A stretch of 21,474 bases of DNA from a bacterium (GTDB lineage: Bacteria; Chloroflexota; Dormibacteria; Aeolococcales; Bog-877): positions 1-21,474 of the forward strand of contig JAJZGN010000008.1 in assembly GCA_021798435.1 (NCBI GenBank), given 5' to 3'. The position numbers were made by a program, and so were the translations under genes. Below the pieces are notes generated by a model. The model saw only the letters and a list, made by a program, of their open reading frames with translations, did not search any database and had not been told where the DNA came from. Below, piece after piece: positions 6,651 through 13,747 of this stretch; the first letter of the stretch is position 1, and the number at the start of each line of letters is the position of its first letter.

Positions 6651-6683
6651 GCCCGGACGCCTCCCCGCCTCTCAGGGGACTCA

Positions 6684-7007
6684 ATGGGCGTGGCTCTCCG
6701 AAGGCTCAGGTCGGGGCTGGCGCTGGTGGGAGCGTGCGCGGCGCTGGCGGTGGTGCTCCCGCCGCTGGCCGGCCTTCTCAACCTGGTGGCCGGGGTGACC
6801 CTGCTGGCGCTGGCGGGGTATGGAGGCTACCGGGTCTGGGCCTTCCTGGAGGCCGTGGTCGAGGCCTCCCGGCGCCCGGTCACGGTACGGCGCAACCTCA
6901 AGGAGCCGAACGGCCCTCCACCTCCGGGCCGGGGCCGCGAACCCAGAGAGCGCGAGCTCAGGGTTGGACCGGGCGAGCGGGCACCCCAGGCGGAGAGGAC
7001 TCGATGA
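6684..7007 (+). CDS. Small hypothetical membrane protein with charged tail
   Basis: A 107-aa protein with two closely spaced hydrophobic helices (about residues 10-32 and 34-52) and a long, strongly basic, proline-rich cytoplasmic tail (PPPPGRGREPRERELRVG). No family is recognised. ATG 6684 follows AGGGGAC by a few bases, which may serve as a ribosome-binding site. The open frame extends far upstream (to 5829), but that part overlaps two other genes and is not coding. It is divergent from the zinc-ribbon gene, and its last 50 bases overlap the 3' end of the convergent RDD gene. The tail is of low complexity, so the exact 3' extent is the least certain part. Confidence 0.6.
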   Translation: MGVALRRLRSGLALVGACAALAVVLPPLAGLLNLVAGVTLLALAGYGGYRVWAFLEAVVEASRRPVTVRRNLKEPNGPPPPGRGREPRERELRVGPGERAPQAERTR

Positions 7008-7767
7008 GCCGCTGCCGGAGCTGCAGGTAGAGCCGCTCCAAGAGGTCGAGGGGGTCCCGGTCCAGAGGACCTGGCCAGACCACCCCGGGCCGCCGCTCGA
7101 GGGCTCGGACCAGCTCCAGGGCGACCTCCTGGCGGCGGCGCGGGGAAAGCTCCGACCGCGCCAGCAGATCCTCCAGCAGGCTGAGCTCAGGCCGTCCGCA
7201 GGCCTCCGCCCCAGAGATCGGCGGACCGGGGTCGGTGCGCCGCAGCCGAGGTCCGGGTCCGACGCGGACGCCCCGCCCCAGGCGGCGCAGGCCGGGGTCG
7301 TGGACCACGAGGGTCCCCGCCGCCAGGTCGCCCAGCCGCCGGGGCTGGGAGCCGGCGAACATCGCCACCACCCCGATCCCGTACAGGAAGGGGAGGAAGT
7401 CCAGGATTCGGACCACGTTGCGCACCAGCGAGTCGGCGGGGGTGAGGGGCACCCCGGAGCGGTCCACCACCCGCAGGCCGAAGATCGCCTTCCCCAGGGA
7501 GCGGCCCCCGGTCGCCACTTCCCAGAGCACGTAGTAGGCGACCGGGACCACCGAAGCCACAACCACCAGGACGATCAGCGCCCCGCCGGCCGGCGCGGCG
7601 TTCAGGGTGTAGCCGGACACCGTGACCGCACCGGCCAGGAAGGCGAGGATGATCAGCAGGATGACCACGGTGTCCACCACCCCGGCCAGCCCCCGGGAGC
7701 CGATCCCGGCCACCGGCTGGGAGACGGTGACGCTCTCCGGGGTGCGGTACTCAAACCCTTGCAGCAC
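6958..7767 (-). CDS. RDD family membrane protein
   Basis: A 269-aa protein with an N-terminal RDD domain, an integral membrane domain of largely unknown (possibly transport) function. The family pattern is visible: SRGLAGVVDTVVI (helix 1, about 27-50, with the conserved Arg and Asp), helix 2 at about 62-82, then GRSLGKAIFGLRVVDRSG (about 88-105), the classic 'GQTLGKRLLGLRVV' motif, and a third hydrophobic stretch before RRLGDLAAGTLVV. The C-terminal third (about 180-269) is soluble, helical and charged, longer than in simple RDD proteins. The start is GTG 7767; an ATG at 7780 is out of frame. It is divergent from the SpoIIM-family gene, its usual neighbour in actinobacterial-type genomes. Confidence 0.85.
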   Translation of the reverse strand: MLQGFEYRTPESVTVSQPVAGIGSRGLAGVVDTVVILLIILAFLAGAVTVSGYTLNAAPAGGALIVLVVVASVVPVAYYVLWEVATGGRSLGKAIFGLRVVDRSGVPLTPADSLVRNVVRILDFLPFLYGIGVVAMFAGSQPRRLGDLAAGTLVVHDPGLRRLGRGVRVGPGPRLRRTDPGPPISGAEACGRPELSLLEDLLARSELSPRRRQEVALELVRALERRPGVVWPGPLDRDPLDLLERLYLQLRQRLIESSPPGVPARPVQP

Positions 7768-7778
7768 AGCTGGCGGGC

Positions 7779-7784
7779 ATCGTA
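7779..7784 (-). promoter_or_regulatory. Possible -10 element (TACGAT) for the RDD gene
   Basis: TACGAT on the minus strand lies 11 bases before GTG 7767, which would give a leader of only about 4-5 nt. It resembles the leaderless elements in this window, but the spacing is longer, so support is weaker. Confidence 0.35.
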
Positions 7785-7809
7785 GCGCCGGGGAGGGCCG
7801 ACAGGGCCG

Positions 7810-8796
7810 GTGATCAGCCAGGAGGAGTTCCGCCGCCGAGGCACGCCCCGCTGGGAGGAGATGATCGGGCTCGCCCGCCGGCTGGGGGCGCGGCGCCTTG
7901 GAGGACGGTCGGCGGCGGAGGTGGACCGGCTCTCGTCCCTGGTCCAGAGGCTCAGCTCCGATCTGGCGCTGGCCCGGCGCGACTACCCGGGCTCCGACCT
8001 GGTCTCGGAGCTGGAGCGGCTGCTGGCCACCGCCCAGCCGGTGCTGTACCGCCGGCCGCCGGGAGGTCTCCGACGGCTGCCGGTCTTCTTCGCGGTCGGG
8101 CTGCCGCGGCTGTTCCGGGACCTCGGCGGATATGTGGCGGTGGCGGGAGGCTGCCTGGTGGCAGGCGTCGCGGCGGGATGGGCGGCGGTCGGGCTGAGAC
8201 CTGACCTCACCGGGCTGCTGCCCGCCGGCTACCAGGCCAGCCTGGCAGCCCACCACCTGGGCAACCCCGCGGCCGTGGGTGGGCAACTGGGCTCCCAGCT
8301 CTCAGCGTTCATCATCCAGAACAACGTCCGGGTGGCGGCCCTCGCCTGCGTCCTGGGGTTGCTCCTAGGGGTGCCCACCGTAGCTCTCCTGTTGGCCAAC
8401 GGCTTCCAGCTCGGGGTCCTGGCCGGCGCCAGCCACTCCGCCGGTCTCGACCTCCAGTTCTGGTCCCTCATCGTCCCCCATGGGGTCATCGAACTAACCG
8501 TCATCTGCACCGCCGCCGGGGCCGGGCTCCGTCTCGGGGACGCGGTGCTCCGTCCTGGCCTCCGCAGCCGGGAGGAGGCCCTCGCGCGCGCGGCCCGGCC
8601 GGCGGTGGAGCTGGCCATGGGCGCGGCCTGCCTCCTCGTTATCGCCGGCCTCATAGAGGGATTCGTCACCCCCTCGGCGCTCGCCGACCCCGCCAAGCTG
8701 GCGGTGGGGGCCGGGACCGGGCTGGCTCTCTACTCCTGGCTCCTGCTGGCCGGGAGGCGTCGAGCCCCGGCGAGGGCGATTTCGGGCAACTGCTAG
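7810..8796 (+). CDS. SpoIIM-family (DUF95) membrane protein
   Basis: A 328-aa integral membrane protein of the stage II sporulation protein M family. A charged N-terminal cytoplasmic domain (1-105, starting SQEEFRRRGTPRWEEM) is typical of the non-sporulating actinobacterial type. Membrane helices follow at about 108-128, 175-200, 203-225, 228-250, 268-288 and 296-315. The segment FIIQNNVRVAALACVLGLLLG matches the conserved 'NN.R.a...f..G...G' core, and LIVPHGVIELTVI matches the family's 'lpHGi.E' motif. SpoIIM acts in engulfment in Bacillus; in non-spore-formers its role is unknown. The start GTG 7810 is 42 bases from the divergent RDD start. The stop TAG forms part of the -10 element of ispH. 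Confidence 0.87.
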   Translation: MISQEEFRRRGTPRWEEMIGLARRLGARRLGGRSAAEVDRLSSLVQRLSSDLALARRDYPGSDLVSELERLLATAQPVLYRRPPGGLRRLPVFFAVGLPRLFRDLGGYVAVAGGCLVAGVAAGWAAVGLRPDLTGLLPAGYQASLAAHHLGNPAAVGGQLGSQLSAFIIQNNVRVAALACVLGLLLGVPTVALLLANGFQLGVLAGASHSAGLDLQFWSLIVPHGVIELTVICTAAGAGLRLGDAVLRPGLRSREEALARAARPAVELAMGAACLLVIAGLIEGFVTPSALADPAKLAVGAGTGLALYSWLLLAGRRRAPARAISGNC

Positions 8797-8799
8797 GCT
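8791..8799 (+). promoter_or_regulatory. Leaderless-type extended -10 (TGCTAGGCT) for ispH
   Basis: TGC TAGGCT is the same nine bases seen upstream of the 648 gene. The hexamer ends 6 bases before the GTG of ispH, so the transcript probably starts at the start codon. Its TAG (8794-8796) is the stop codon of the SpoIIM-family gene. No -35 is evident. Confidence 0.55.
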
Positions 8800-8805
8800 T
8801 GAGCC

Positions 8806-9699
8806 GTGGAGGTGGTCAAGATCAGGCCCCGGGGCTACTGCCACGGAGTGGTGGAGGCGATCCGGGCCCTGCGCCAGACCGCGGAGGCCCATCCCGGCGA
8901 GCCGGTGGCCATGCTGGGTCACCTGGTGCACAACGAGCACGTGACCCGGGAGTTCGCCGACCTCGGGGTCCGGCTGGTGGACGCCCCCTCGCGGCTGGAG
9001 GCGCTGGACCAGGTGGACAGCGGGACGGTGGTTCTCACCGCCCACGGCGTCTCCCCCGCGGTGCGAGAGCAGGCGCTGGCCAAGGGCCTCACCGTCGTGG
9101 ATGCGACCTGCTCCGACGTGATCCGGACCCACGAGCTGGTCCGGGACCTGTGCCGGGAGGGATACACCGTGGTGTACATCGGTCGCCGGGGGCACCCCGA
9201 GCCCGAGGGGGTCCTGGGCGAGGCCCCGGATCAGATCCACCTGGTGGAGACTGTCGAGGACGTCGAACGGCTGGAGCCCGGACCCGGCCGGCTGGCGGTC
9301 ACCACCCAGACCACCCTCTCGATGTGGGACACCAGCGCCATCATCGACCGCTTGCGGCAGCGGTTCCCGGGGATCGAGGTCCACAACGAGATCTGCCTCG
9401 CCACCCAGCAGCGGCAGCAGGCGGCGGTGGAGCAGGCCAGCTCCTGCGACCTCGTGGTGGTGGTGGGAAGCGCCCGGAGCAGCAACACCCAGCGGCTGGC
9501 CCAGGTCGTGAGGGAGCTGGCCAACCGGCCCGCGCACCTGGTGGACACCGCCGACGACCTCCGCCCAGAGTGGTTCCAGGGGGTGAGGCGGGTCGGAGTG
9601 ACATCCGGCGCCTCCACCCCCTCCCAGATCACCCGCGAGGTGATCGCCCGGCTGGAGGAGATGCAGCCGGCGCCGGCGCCGGCGCCGGTGGCGGGCTAG
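8806..9699 (+). CDS. ispH: 4-hydroxy-3-methylbut-2-enyl diphosphate reductase IspH
   Basis: Last enzyme of the MEP isoprenoid pathway: it reduces HMBPP to IPP and DMAPP using a [4Fe-4S] cluster. The three cluster cysteines are at about residues 12 (RGYCHGVVEA), 102 (VDATCSDV) and 197 (NEICLATQQRQ), the spacing known for E. coli IspH. Substrate-binding elements are also present: GHLVHNEHV, TAHGVSP, the catalytic Glu in GRRGHPEPEGVLGE, and GVTSGASTP. Length is 297 aa, slightly shorter than usual and complete. GTG 8806 places the first Cys at position 12, as in the family. The gene appears to be transcribed alone. The C-terminus is an Ala-Pro repeat encoded by a GC palindrome. Confidence 0.95.
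   Translation: MEVVKIRPRGYCHGVVEAIRALRQTAEAHPGEPVAMLGHLVHNEHVTREFADLGVRLVDAPSRLEALDQVDSGTVVLTAHGVSPAVREQALAKGLTVVDATCSDVIRTHELVRDLCREGYTVVYIGRRGHPEPEGVLGEAPDQIHLVETVEDVERLEPGPGRLAVTTQTTLSMWDTSAIIDRLRQRFPGIEVHNEICLATQQRQQAAVEQASSCDLVVVVGSARSSNTQRLAQVVRELANRPAHLVDTADDLRPEWFQGVRRVGVTSGASTPSQITREVIARLEEMQPAPAPAPVAG
9667..9688. terminator. Perfect 22-bp GC palindrome at the end of ispH
   Basis: Bases 9667-9688 are repeated CCGGCG units forming an exact palindrome, 8 bases before the ispH stop and at the convergent junction with the DUF58 gene. It encodes the Pro-Ala repeat at the ispH C-terminus. It can form a strong hairpin on both strands and may act as a bidirectional terminator, although no T tract follows. 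Confidence 0.35.
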
Positions 9700-9700
9700 A

Positions 9701-10999
9701 TCAGATGGCCCCCCTGGCCTTGAGGTCCAGGTAGCGGTCGATAAGCGCCGGGCCCAGCCCGTCGGGGCCGCTGTCCACCGTAGGGACTCCCAGCGCCACC
9801 AGCCGGTCCAGCGCCAGCTGCCGCTCCTCCAGCAGGCGCAGGGCCGCGGCCCTCCGGTACACCGCCCGGGCACCTTCGGGGATCTCGGCCCGCTCGCGGT
9901 CCAGAACGGGGTCCCTCTGGGTGACCACCAGGGGAAGGTGGCGGGGCCTGAGCCGGCCTACTGCGGCCGCTAGCCGGGACGCCATGTCGGGATCCGAGAG
10001 GTCGGTGAAGCTCACCACCAGGGCGCGGGGCCCCTGCAGCCGGCGCAGCTCCACGGCGGCCAGCCCCCAGTCTGGATCCACCAGCTCGGGGCGGAGCCGG
10101 GCCAGCCCCTCCTGCAGGCGCCGGTAGTGGGCCCTGCCGGCCCGAGGAGGGACCACACCAGAGGGTGCCGAGGCCACCGCGAGGGCTCCCACCCGATCCC
10201 CCCTGGCGAGGGCCACCCAGGCCAGCAGGAGGGCCGAGGAGAGGGCCACATCCAACTTGCTGAGGGCCCCGTCGCCGGAAGCCATGAGTCGCCCACAGTC
10301 CATGACCAGCCAGATGGGACGCGACCGCTCGGGCTCGTACTGGCTGGTCATCGGGCGTCCCAGCCGGGCGGTGGCGCGCCAGTTCACCCGCCTGGGATCG
10401 TCCCCCACCGCATAGTCGCGAATGGCGGCGAACTCGGTCCCCTCCCCGTAGCGGTGCCAGCCCCTGCTCCCCAGGGGTTCGGACCCCGAGCGACGCGCCC
10501 GCCCCTCCCACCTCCCCACCGCGTGCAGCGCCGGGAGGACGGAGACCTCCTGGGAGAGGGGCAGAGCCCGCTGGCGGCGCCACAGGCCGAGAGGCCCGGG
10601 CGCTCTCAGCACCACCCGCCCGAATTGCAGCGCGCCCCTCCGGCGCGGGAGGCAGCGGTAGCGCGCGACCCCTTCCCCACCAGCCGGCACCAGCAGTTCC
10701 AGCACCTGCGGCACGGCTCCCAGGTCCGGCTCGGTCTCGTCCCGGCAGAGCACCCGGACCGCGCGGCGACCCTCGCAGCGGATGCGCAGCTCGACCGGGT
10801 TGGGCGCAGCCAGGGCCAGGGCGGGAGCCAGCTGCCGGTCGACCGTCCAGTGGCGGGGCGCCGCCAACCAGTCGAGGAACGACGCCACCGCCAGCCCCAC
10901 CAGCCAGCCTCCGCCCAGGACCGTGAGGGGCCAGAGGGCAGTGCCGGCCAGAAGCAGGCCCACCCCGGCCAGCCCCAGCCCGAAGGCTCGCGGGGTCAT
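9701..10999 (-). CDS. DUF58 domain-containing protein
   Basis: A 432-aa protein with two N-terminal membrane helices (about 5-22 and 24-44), a beta-rich middle and the DUF58 signature at about 177-218: GSRGWHRYGEGTEF, then IRDYAVGDDPRRVNW and SARL-like ATARLG. A von Willebrand A-like Rossmann region follows (WLVMDCGRLM with the DxxxS-like motif degenerate, then ALVVSFTDLSD). DUF58 proteins are almost always encoded next to MoxR ATPases and are thought to work with them in maturing or assembling envelope complexes. The start is ATG, 2 bases after the MoxR stop, so it is the last gene of the five-gene operon. It faces ispH with one base between stops. Confidence 0.9.
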   Translation of the reverse strand: MTPRAFGLGLAGVGLLLAGTALWPLTVLGGGWLVGLAVASFLDWLAAPRHWTVDRQLAPALALAAPNPVELRIRCEGRRAVRVLCRDETEPDLGAVPQVLELLVPAGGEGVARYRCLPRRRGALQFGRVVLRAPGPLGLWRRQRALPLSQEVSVLPALHAVGRWEGRARRSGSEPLGSRGWHRYGEGTEFAAIRDYAVGDDPRRVNWRATARLGRPMTSQYEPERSRPIWLVMDCGRLMASGDGALSKLDVALSSALLLAWVALARGDRVGALAVASAPSGVVPPRAGRAHYRRLQEGLARLRPELVDPDWGLAAVELRRLQGPRALVVSFTDLSDPDMASRLAAAVGRLRPRHLPLVVTQRDPVLDRERAEIPEGARAVYRRAAALRLLEERQLALDRLVALGVPTVDSGPDGLGPALIDRYLDLKARGAI

Positions 11000-11001
11000 G
11001 C

Positions 11002-11955
11002 TCAGCGGGGGACGGCCACTCGGGCCAGAACCCTCTCCACGGCCGCGCCCTCGTCCATCCCCTGCATCTCGGCCTCGGGGCGGAGCTGGAGCCGGTGGCG
11101 GAGCACCGGCATGCAGAGCTCCTTGACATCCTCGGGAGTGACGAACTGGCGGCCAGAGGCCGCCGCCCGGGCCTTGCCCAGCCGGACCAGGGCCACAGTC
11201 GCCCGGGAGCTGGCCCCGAAGGCGAGTTCGGGCGCCTCCCGGGATGCCGCCACGATGGAGCTTATGTAGGACCGAACCTCCTCGGAGCAGCCGACCCCGG
11301 CAACCTCCCGGCGCAACTCCAGGAGCACCTCCGGCCCGGCCGGGGGCGGGGCGGTGAGGATCTCCGCGAGCCGGTTGGCATCGAAGCCTTGGTCCACCCG
11401 GCGGGCCAGCTCCCGCTCGCCCTCCACCCCCAGCGAGGGCACCGCCACCTTGACCATGAAGCGGTCGAGCTCGGCCTCGGGGAGCGGGAAGGTGCCCTCC
11501 AGCTCGATGGGGTTCTGGGTCGCCAGGACCATGAAGCGGCTCCCGAGCGGGTGGGAGCGGCCGTCCAGGGTCACCTGGCGCTCCTCCATGGCCTCCAGGA
11601 GCGCCGCCTGGGTCTTGGCGGGGCTGCGGTTGATCTCGTCCGCCAGGAGTACGTCGGTGAACACCGGGCCGGGTCGGACCTCGAAACGAGCCAGCCGCTG
11701 GTCGTACACCACGCTGCCGACGATGTCGGCGGGAAGCAGGTCCGGGGTGAACTGGACCCGGCCGAAGTCGGCTCCGGTGAGGTGGGCCAGGGTGCGCGCC
11801 GTCAGGGTCTTGGCGGTGCCGGGAAGCCCTTCCAGGAGCACGTGCCCCCCCACCACCATGGTGAGAAGGCTGAGGCGCAGCGGGTCCATGGGCCCCACCA
11901 GGACGGCTGCCGCCGCCCGCTCGACCTCCGCGAAGACCTCCGCCGTCCTGGTCAT
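11002..11955 (-). CDS. MoxR-family AAA+ ATPase
   Basis: A 317-aa AAA+ ATPase of the MoxR class, proposed chaperones for assembling protein complexes with VWA/DUF58 partners. Walker A is GLPGTAKT at about 43-50, Walker B is LLADEIN at about 103-109, followed by RSPAKTQAALLEAMEERQVT, which is nearly invariant in MoxR. The sensor region is LATQNPIELEGTFPLPEAELDRF, with the arginine-finger region at the end, then a C-terminal lid with FGASSRATVALVRLGKARA. The ATG is one base after the DUF4350 stop. Complete and typical in length. Confidence 0.95.
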   Translation of the reverse strand: MTRTAEVFAEVERAAAAVLVGPMDPLRLSLLTMVVGGHVLLEGLPGTAKTLTARTLAHLTGADFGRVQFTPDLLPADIVGSVVYDQRLARFEVRPGPVFTDVLLADEINRSPAKTQAALLEAMEERQVTLDGRSHPLGSRFMVLATQNPIELEGTFPLPEAELDRFMVKVAVPSLGVEGERELARRVDQGFDANRLAEILTAPPPAGPEVLLELRREVAGVGCSEEVRSYISSIVAASREAPELAFGASSRATVALVRLGKARAAASGRQFVTPEDVKELCMPVLRHRLQLRPEAEMQGMDEGAAVERVLARVAVPR

Positions 11956-11956
11956 C

Positions 11957-13087
11957 TCACCTCCGTCTCGCCGGCCCGGTCCCGGATAGCTCCAGCGCCG
12001 CCCGGGTGGCCCTCTCCGACAGCCCCACCAGTGTGGGGCCGTCCGTCCCCTCCTGGCAGGCGCGCTCCAGCGCCGTCAGCAGCTCCCGAGCGGGGCCGAG
12101 GCTGTACCAACCGGTCCCGGCCGGGGAGGTGGGGCCGGGGGCCATGGCACCCGCGAGCTCCGACCGGTAGCGCTGGGCGATCGCCCGCCGGTCCCCGGTC
12201 CGCGAGTACAGGGTGGCCACCGCCTCCAGGTGGTCCTCGGTCCCGCGGCGGGCGAGGAGCTGGGCCGCGGGCAGGGGACGGCCCAGGCGCCGCCCCGCGG
12301 ACGCCAGGAACAAGAGGCAGAGGGCGGCCAGCACTAGGGCGGAGGCGCCCACGGTGGTGCCCCAGAGGAGGGCGGCGATGCCATCTCCCAACTGGTAGCC
12401 ATGGTGGATCTCGTCGAAGAGCACAGGCCGACCAGGGGCGAGGCCCAGGGCCCGCGCGGCGAAGAGGCCGTCCTCGGCCCGCCTCAGTCCGAGGTTGGAG
12501 AGCGGGTACGCCGAGTCCAACACGATCGCCTCCCCCCTACCCAGGGGGGCCACCTCGGCGGCGGGGTGCGACTCGCCGCCCAGCAAGGGGAGCCAAAAAG
12601 GCGTCGAGGCGAGGTAGCCCGGCCCAGCCCCCATCTCGACTCGGAGCGGGGCGGTTCCCCCGAGGGGAAGCCGCTCCCTCCAGCCTCGCGCCCGCAGTTG
12701 GCCGGTAGCCGCAAGTCCCAGCCGGGAAAGGAGCGGGCCCACCACCTCGGTCGCGCCCCCCGCCAGGACCAGCCTCCCCCCGGAGCGGACGAAGGCCACG
12801 ATGGCCCGGGCGGACGAGCGGGAGAACGTCACTGTCGGTTGGTACTCCACCAGGGTTGCACCCGCCCGCAGCGAGGCGGGGAGGTCGGAGCCGGTGAGCC
12901 GCTCCGGCCGAGTTCCCAGGCCCCCTGCGAGGTGGTAGAGCGCCCAGCTCCCCCCGGTCCCGGTGGACCAGCTGCTGGGGTTGGCGTTGTCGGGGGCGGG
13001 CGCCGGTGCCAGGGCGATCGCGGCCACCGCCCCGGCCACCACCAGCGCCAGGATCGCCAGGTAGGGGCGGAGCGGGGTGCGGGTCAC
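11957..13087 (-). CDS. DUF4350 domain-containing membrane protein
   Basis: A 376-aa protein with one N-terminal helix (about 9-27), an extracytoplasmic domain and a second helix (about 238-266) before a basic cytoplasmic tail. Family features include NPSSWSTGTGGSWALYHLAGGLG, where the domain's first strand and helix begin, SGGRLVLAGG, and FDEIHHGYQLGDG just before the second helix. Function is unknown, but DUF4350 proteins are encoded with MoxR and DUF58, as here. GTG 13087 overlaps the DUF4129 stop by four bases (GTGA), and its own stop lies one base from the MoxR start, so the operon is tightly coupled. Confidence 0.85.
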   Translation of the reverse strand: MTRTPLRPYLAILALVVAGAVAAIALAPAPAPDNANPSSWSTGTGGSWALYHLAGGLGTRPERLTGSDLPASLRAGATLVEYQPTVTFSRSSARAIVAFVRSGGRLVLAGGATEVVGPLLSRLGLAATGQLRARGWRERLPLGGTAPLRVEMGAGPGYLASTPFWLPLLGGESHPAAEVAPLGRGEAIVLDSAYPLSNLGLRRAEDGLFAARALGLAPGRPVLFDEIHHGYQLGDGIAALLWGTTVGASALVLAALCLLFLASAGRRLGRPLPAAQLLARRGTEDHLEAVATLYSRTGDRRAIAQRYRSELAGAMAPGPTSPAGTGWYSLGPARELLTALERACQEGTDGPTLVGLSERATRAALELSGTGPARRR

Positions 13088-13719
13088 GCCAGCATCCGAG
13101 CCGTCCGCCGGCAGGACCGGGTGAACTCCCGGCAGCCCGTGGGGTCGACCGGCTGGCCTCCGTACACGACTCGATCGAAGTCCGAAACGAGAGGCCGGAG
13201 GGTCTCCTGGAGCCCGGAGAGGGTGGCCGCGGCCCGGAGCAGCTCGGAGTTGGTCCAGCTGGGCTCGAAATGGAGGGCCGCCGAGGCGGTCCCCGCCGCC
13301 ACCACCCCCTGGAACGCGGCCCGGACCGCCTCTCGGGGTCTGCCCTCCCGAGCCAGCTTGTCGCTGAGCTGGAAGAGGGCCTCCGGGGACGGGCCCCCGG
13401 CGGAGTTCTCGGGCTGCCGAGCCTGCGGGCTGCCGGGGGGCGCCAGCTGTCCCCGCGGTCGGCGCAGGACCAGGAGGGTCCCCACCGCCAGGGCGGCCAG
13501 CAGGAGGGAGCCGATAGCGATCCAGAGGTGGGGTCCCGCGGCGCGGAAGAGCGCACCGAGGAGGTGGAGCAGCGCCTGGCCCAGCTGGCCCAGAAGGGAG
13601 CTGCGACCGGGGTGGCGGGTGGAGAGCCCGCTGAGCTGGGGCTCCCGGTACAGCCGCGCCAGCTGGGCCTTGACCTGGACCGGGGACGGCTGGCCAGGGT
13701 TCCGGGCGATGGGACTCAC
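13084..13719 (-). CDS. DUF4129 domain-containing membrane protein
   Basis: A 211-aa protein with one central membrane helix (about 62-86, LWIAIGSLLLAALAVGTLLVL). The N-terminal soluble part includes a REPQLS segment like the 'P.F' motif that precedes the helix in this family. The C-terminal cytoplasmic part is the DUF4129 domain: LSDKLAREGRPREAVRAAFQG, then TNSELLRAA and FDRVVYGGQP, matching the usual 'FD.vvYG' ending. The role is unknown; the domain is a standing member of MoxR/DUF58/DUF4350 operons. The start is GTG 13719, 28 bases after the upstream gene's stop. Confidence 0.8.
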   Translation of the reverse strand: MSPIARNPGQPSPVQVKAQLARLYREPQLSGLSTRHPGRSSLLGQLGQALLHLLGALFRAAGPHLWIAIGSLLLAALAVGTLLVLRRPRGQLAPPGSPQARQPENSAGGPSPEALFQLSDKLAREGRPREAVRAAFQGVVAAGTASAALHFEPSWTNSELLRAAATLSGLQETLRPLVSDFDRVVYGGQPVDPTGCREFTRSCRRTARMLA

Positions 13720-13747
13720 CGCAGGCCCCCTCCGCGCCGACCCGCGC

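Noticed and set aside
5829..6683. Upstream extension of the 6684 membrane protein gene
   Set aside because: The extension overlaps the VirB6-like and zinc-ribbon genes and reads as low-complexity Pro/Gly/Arg sequence.
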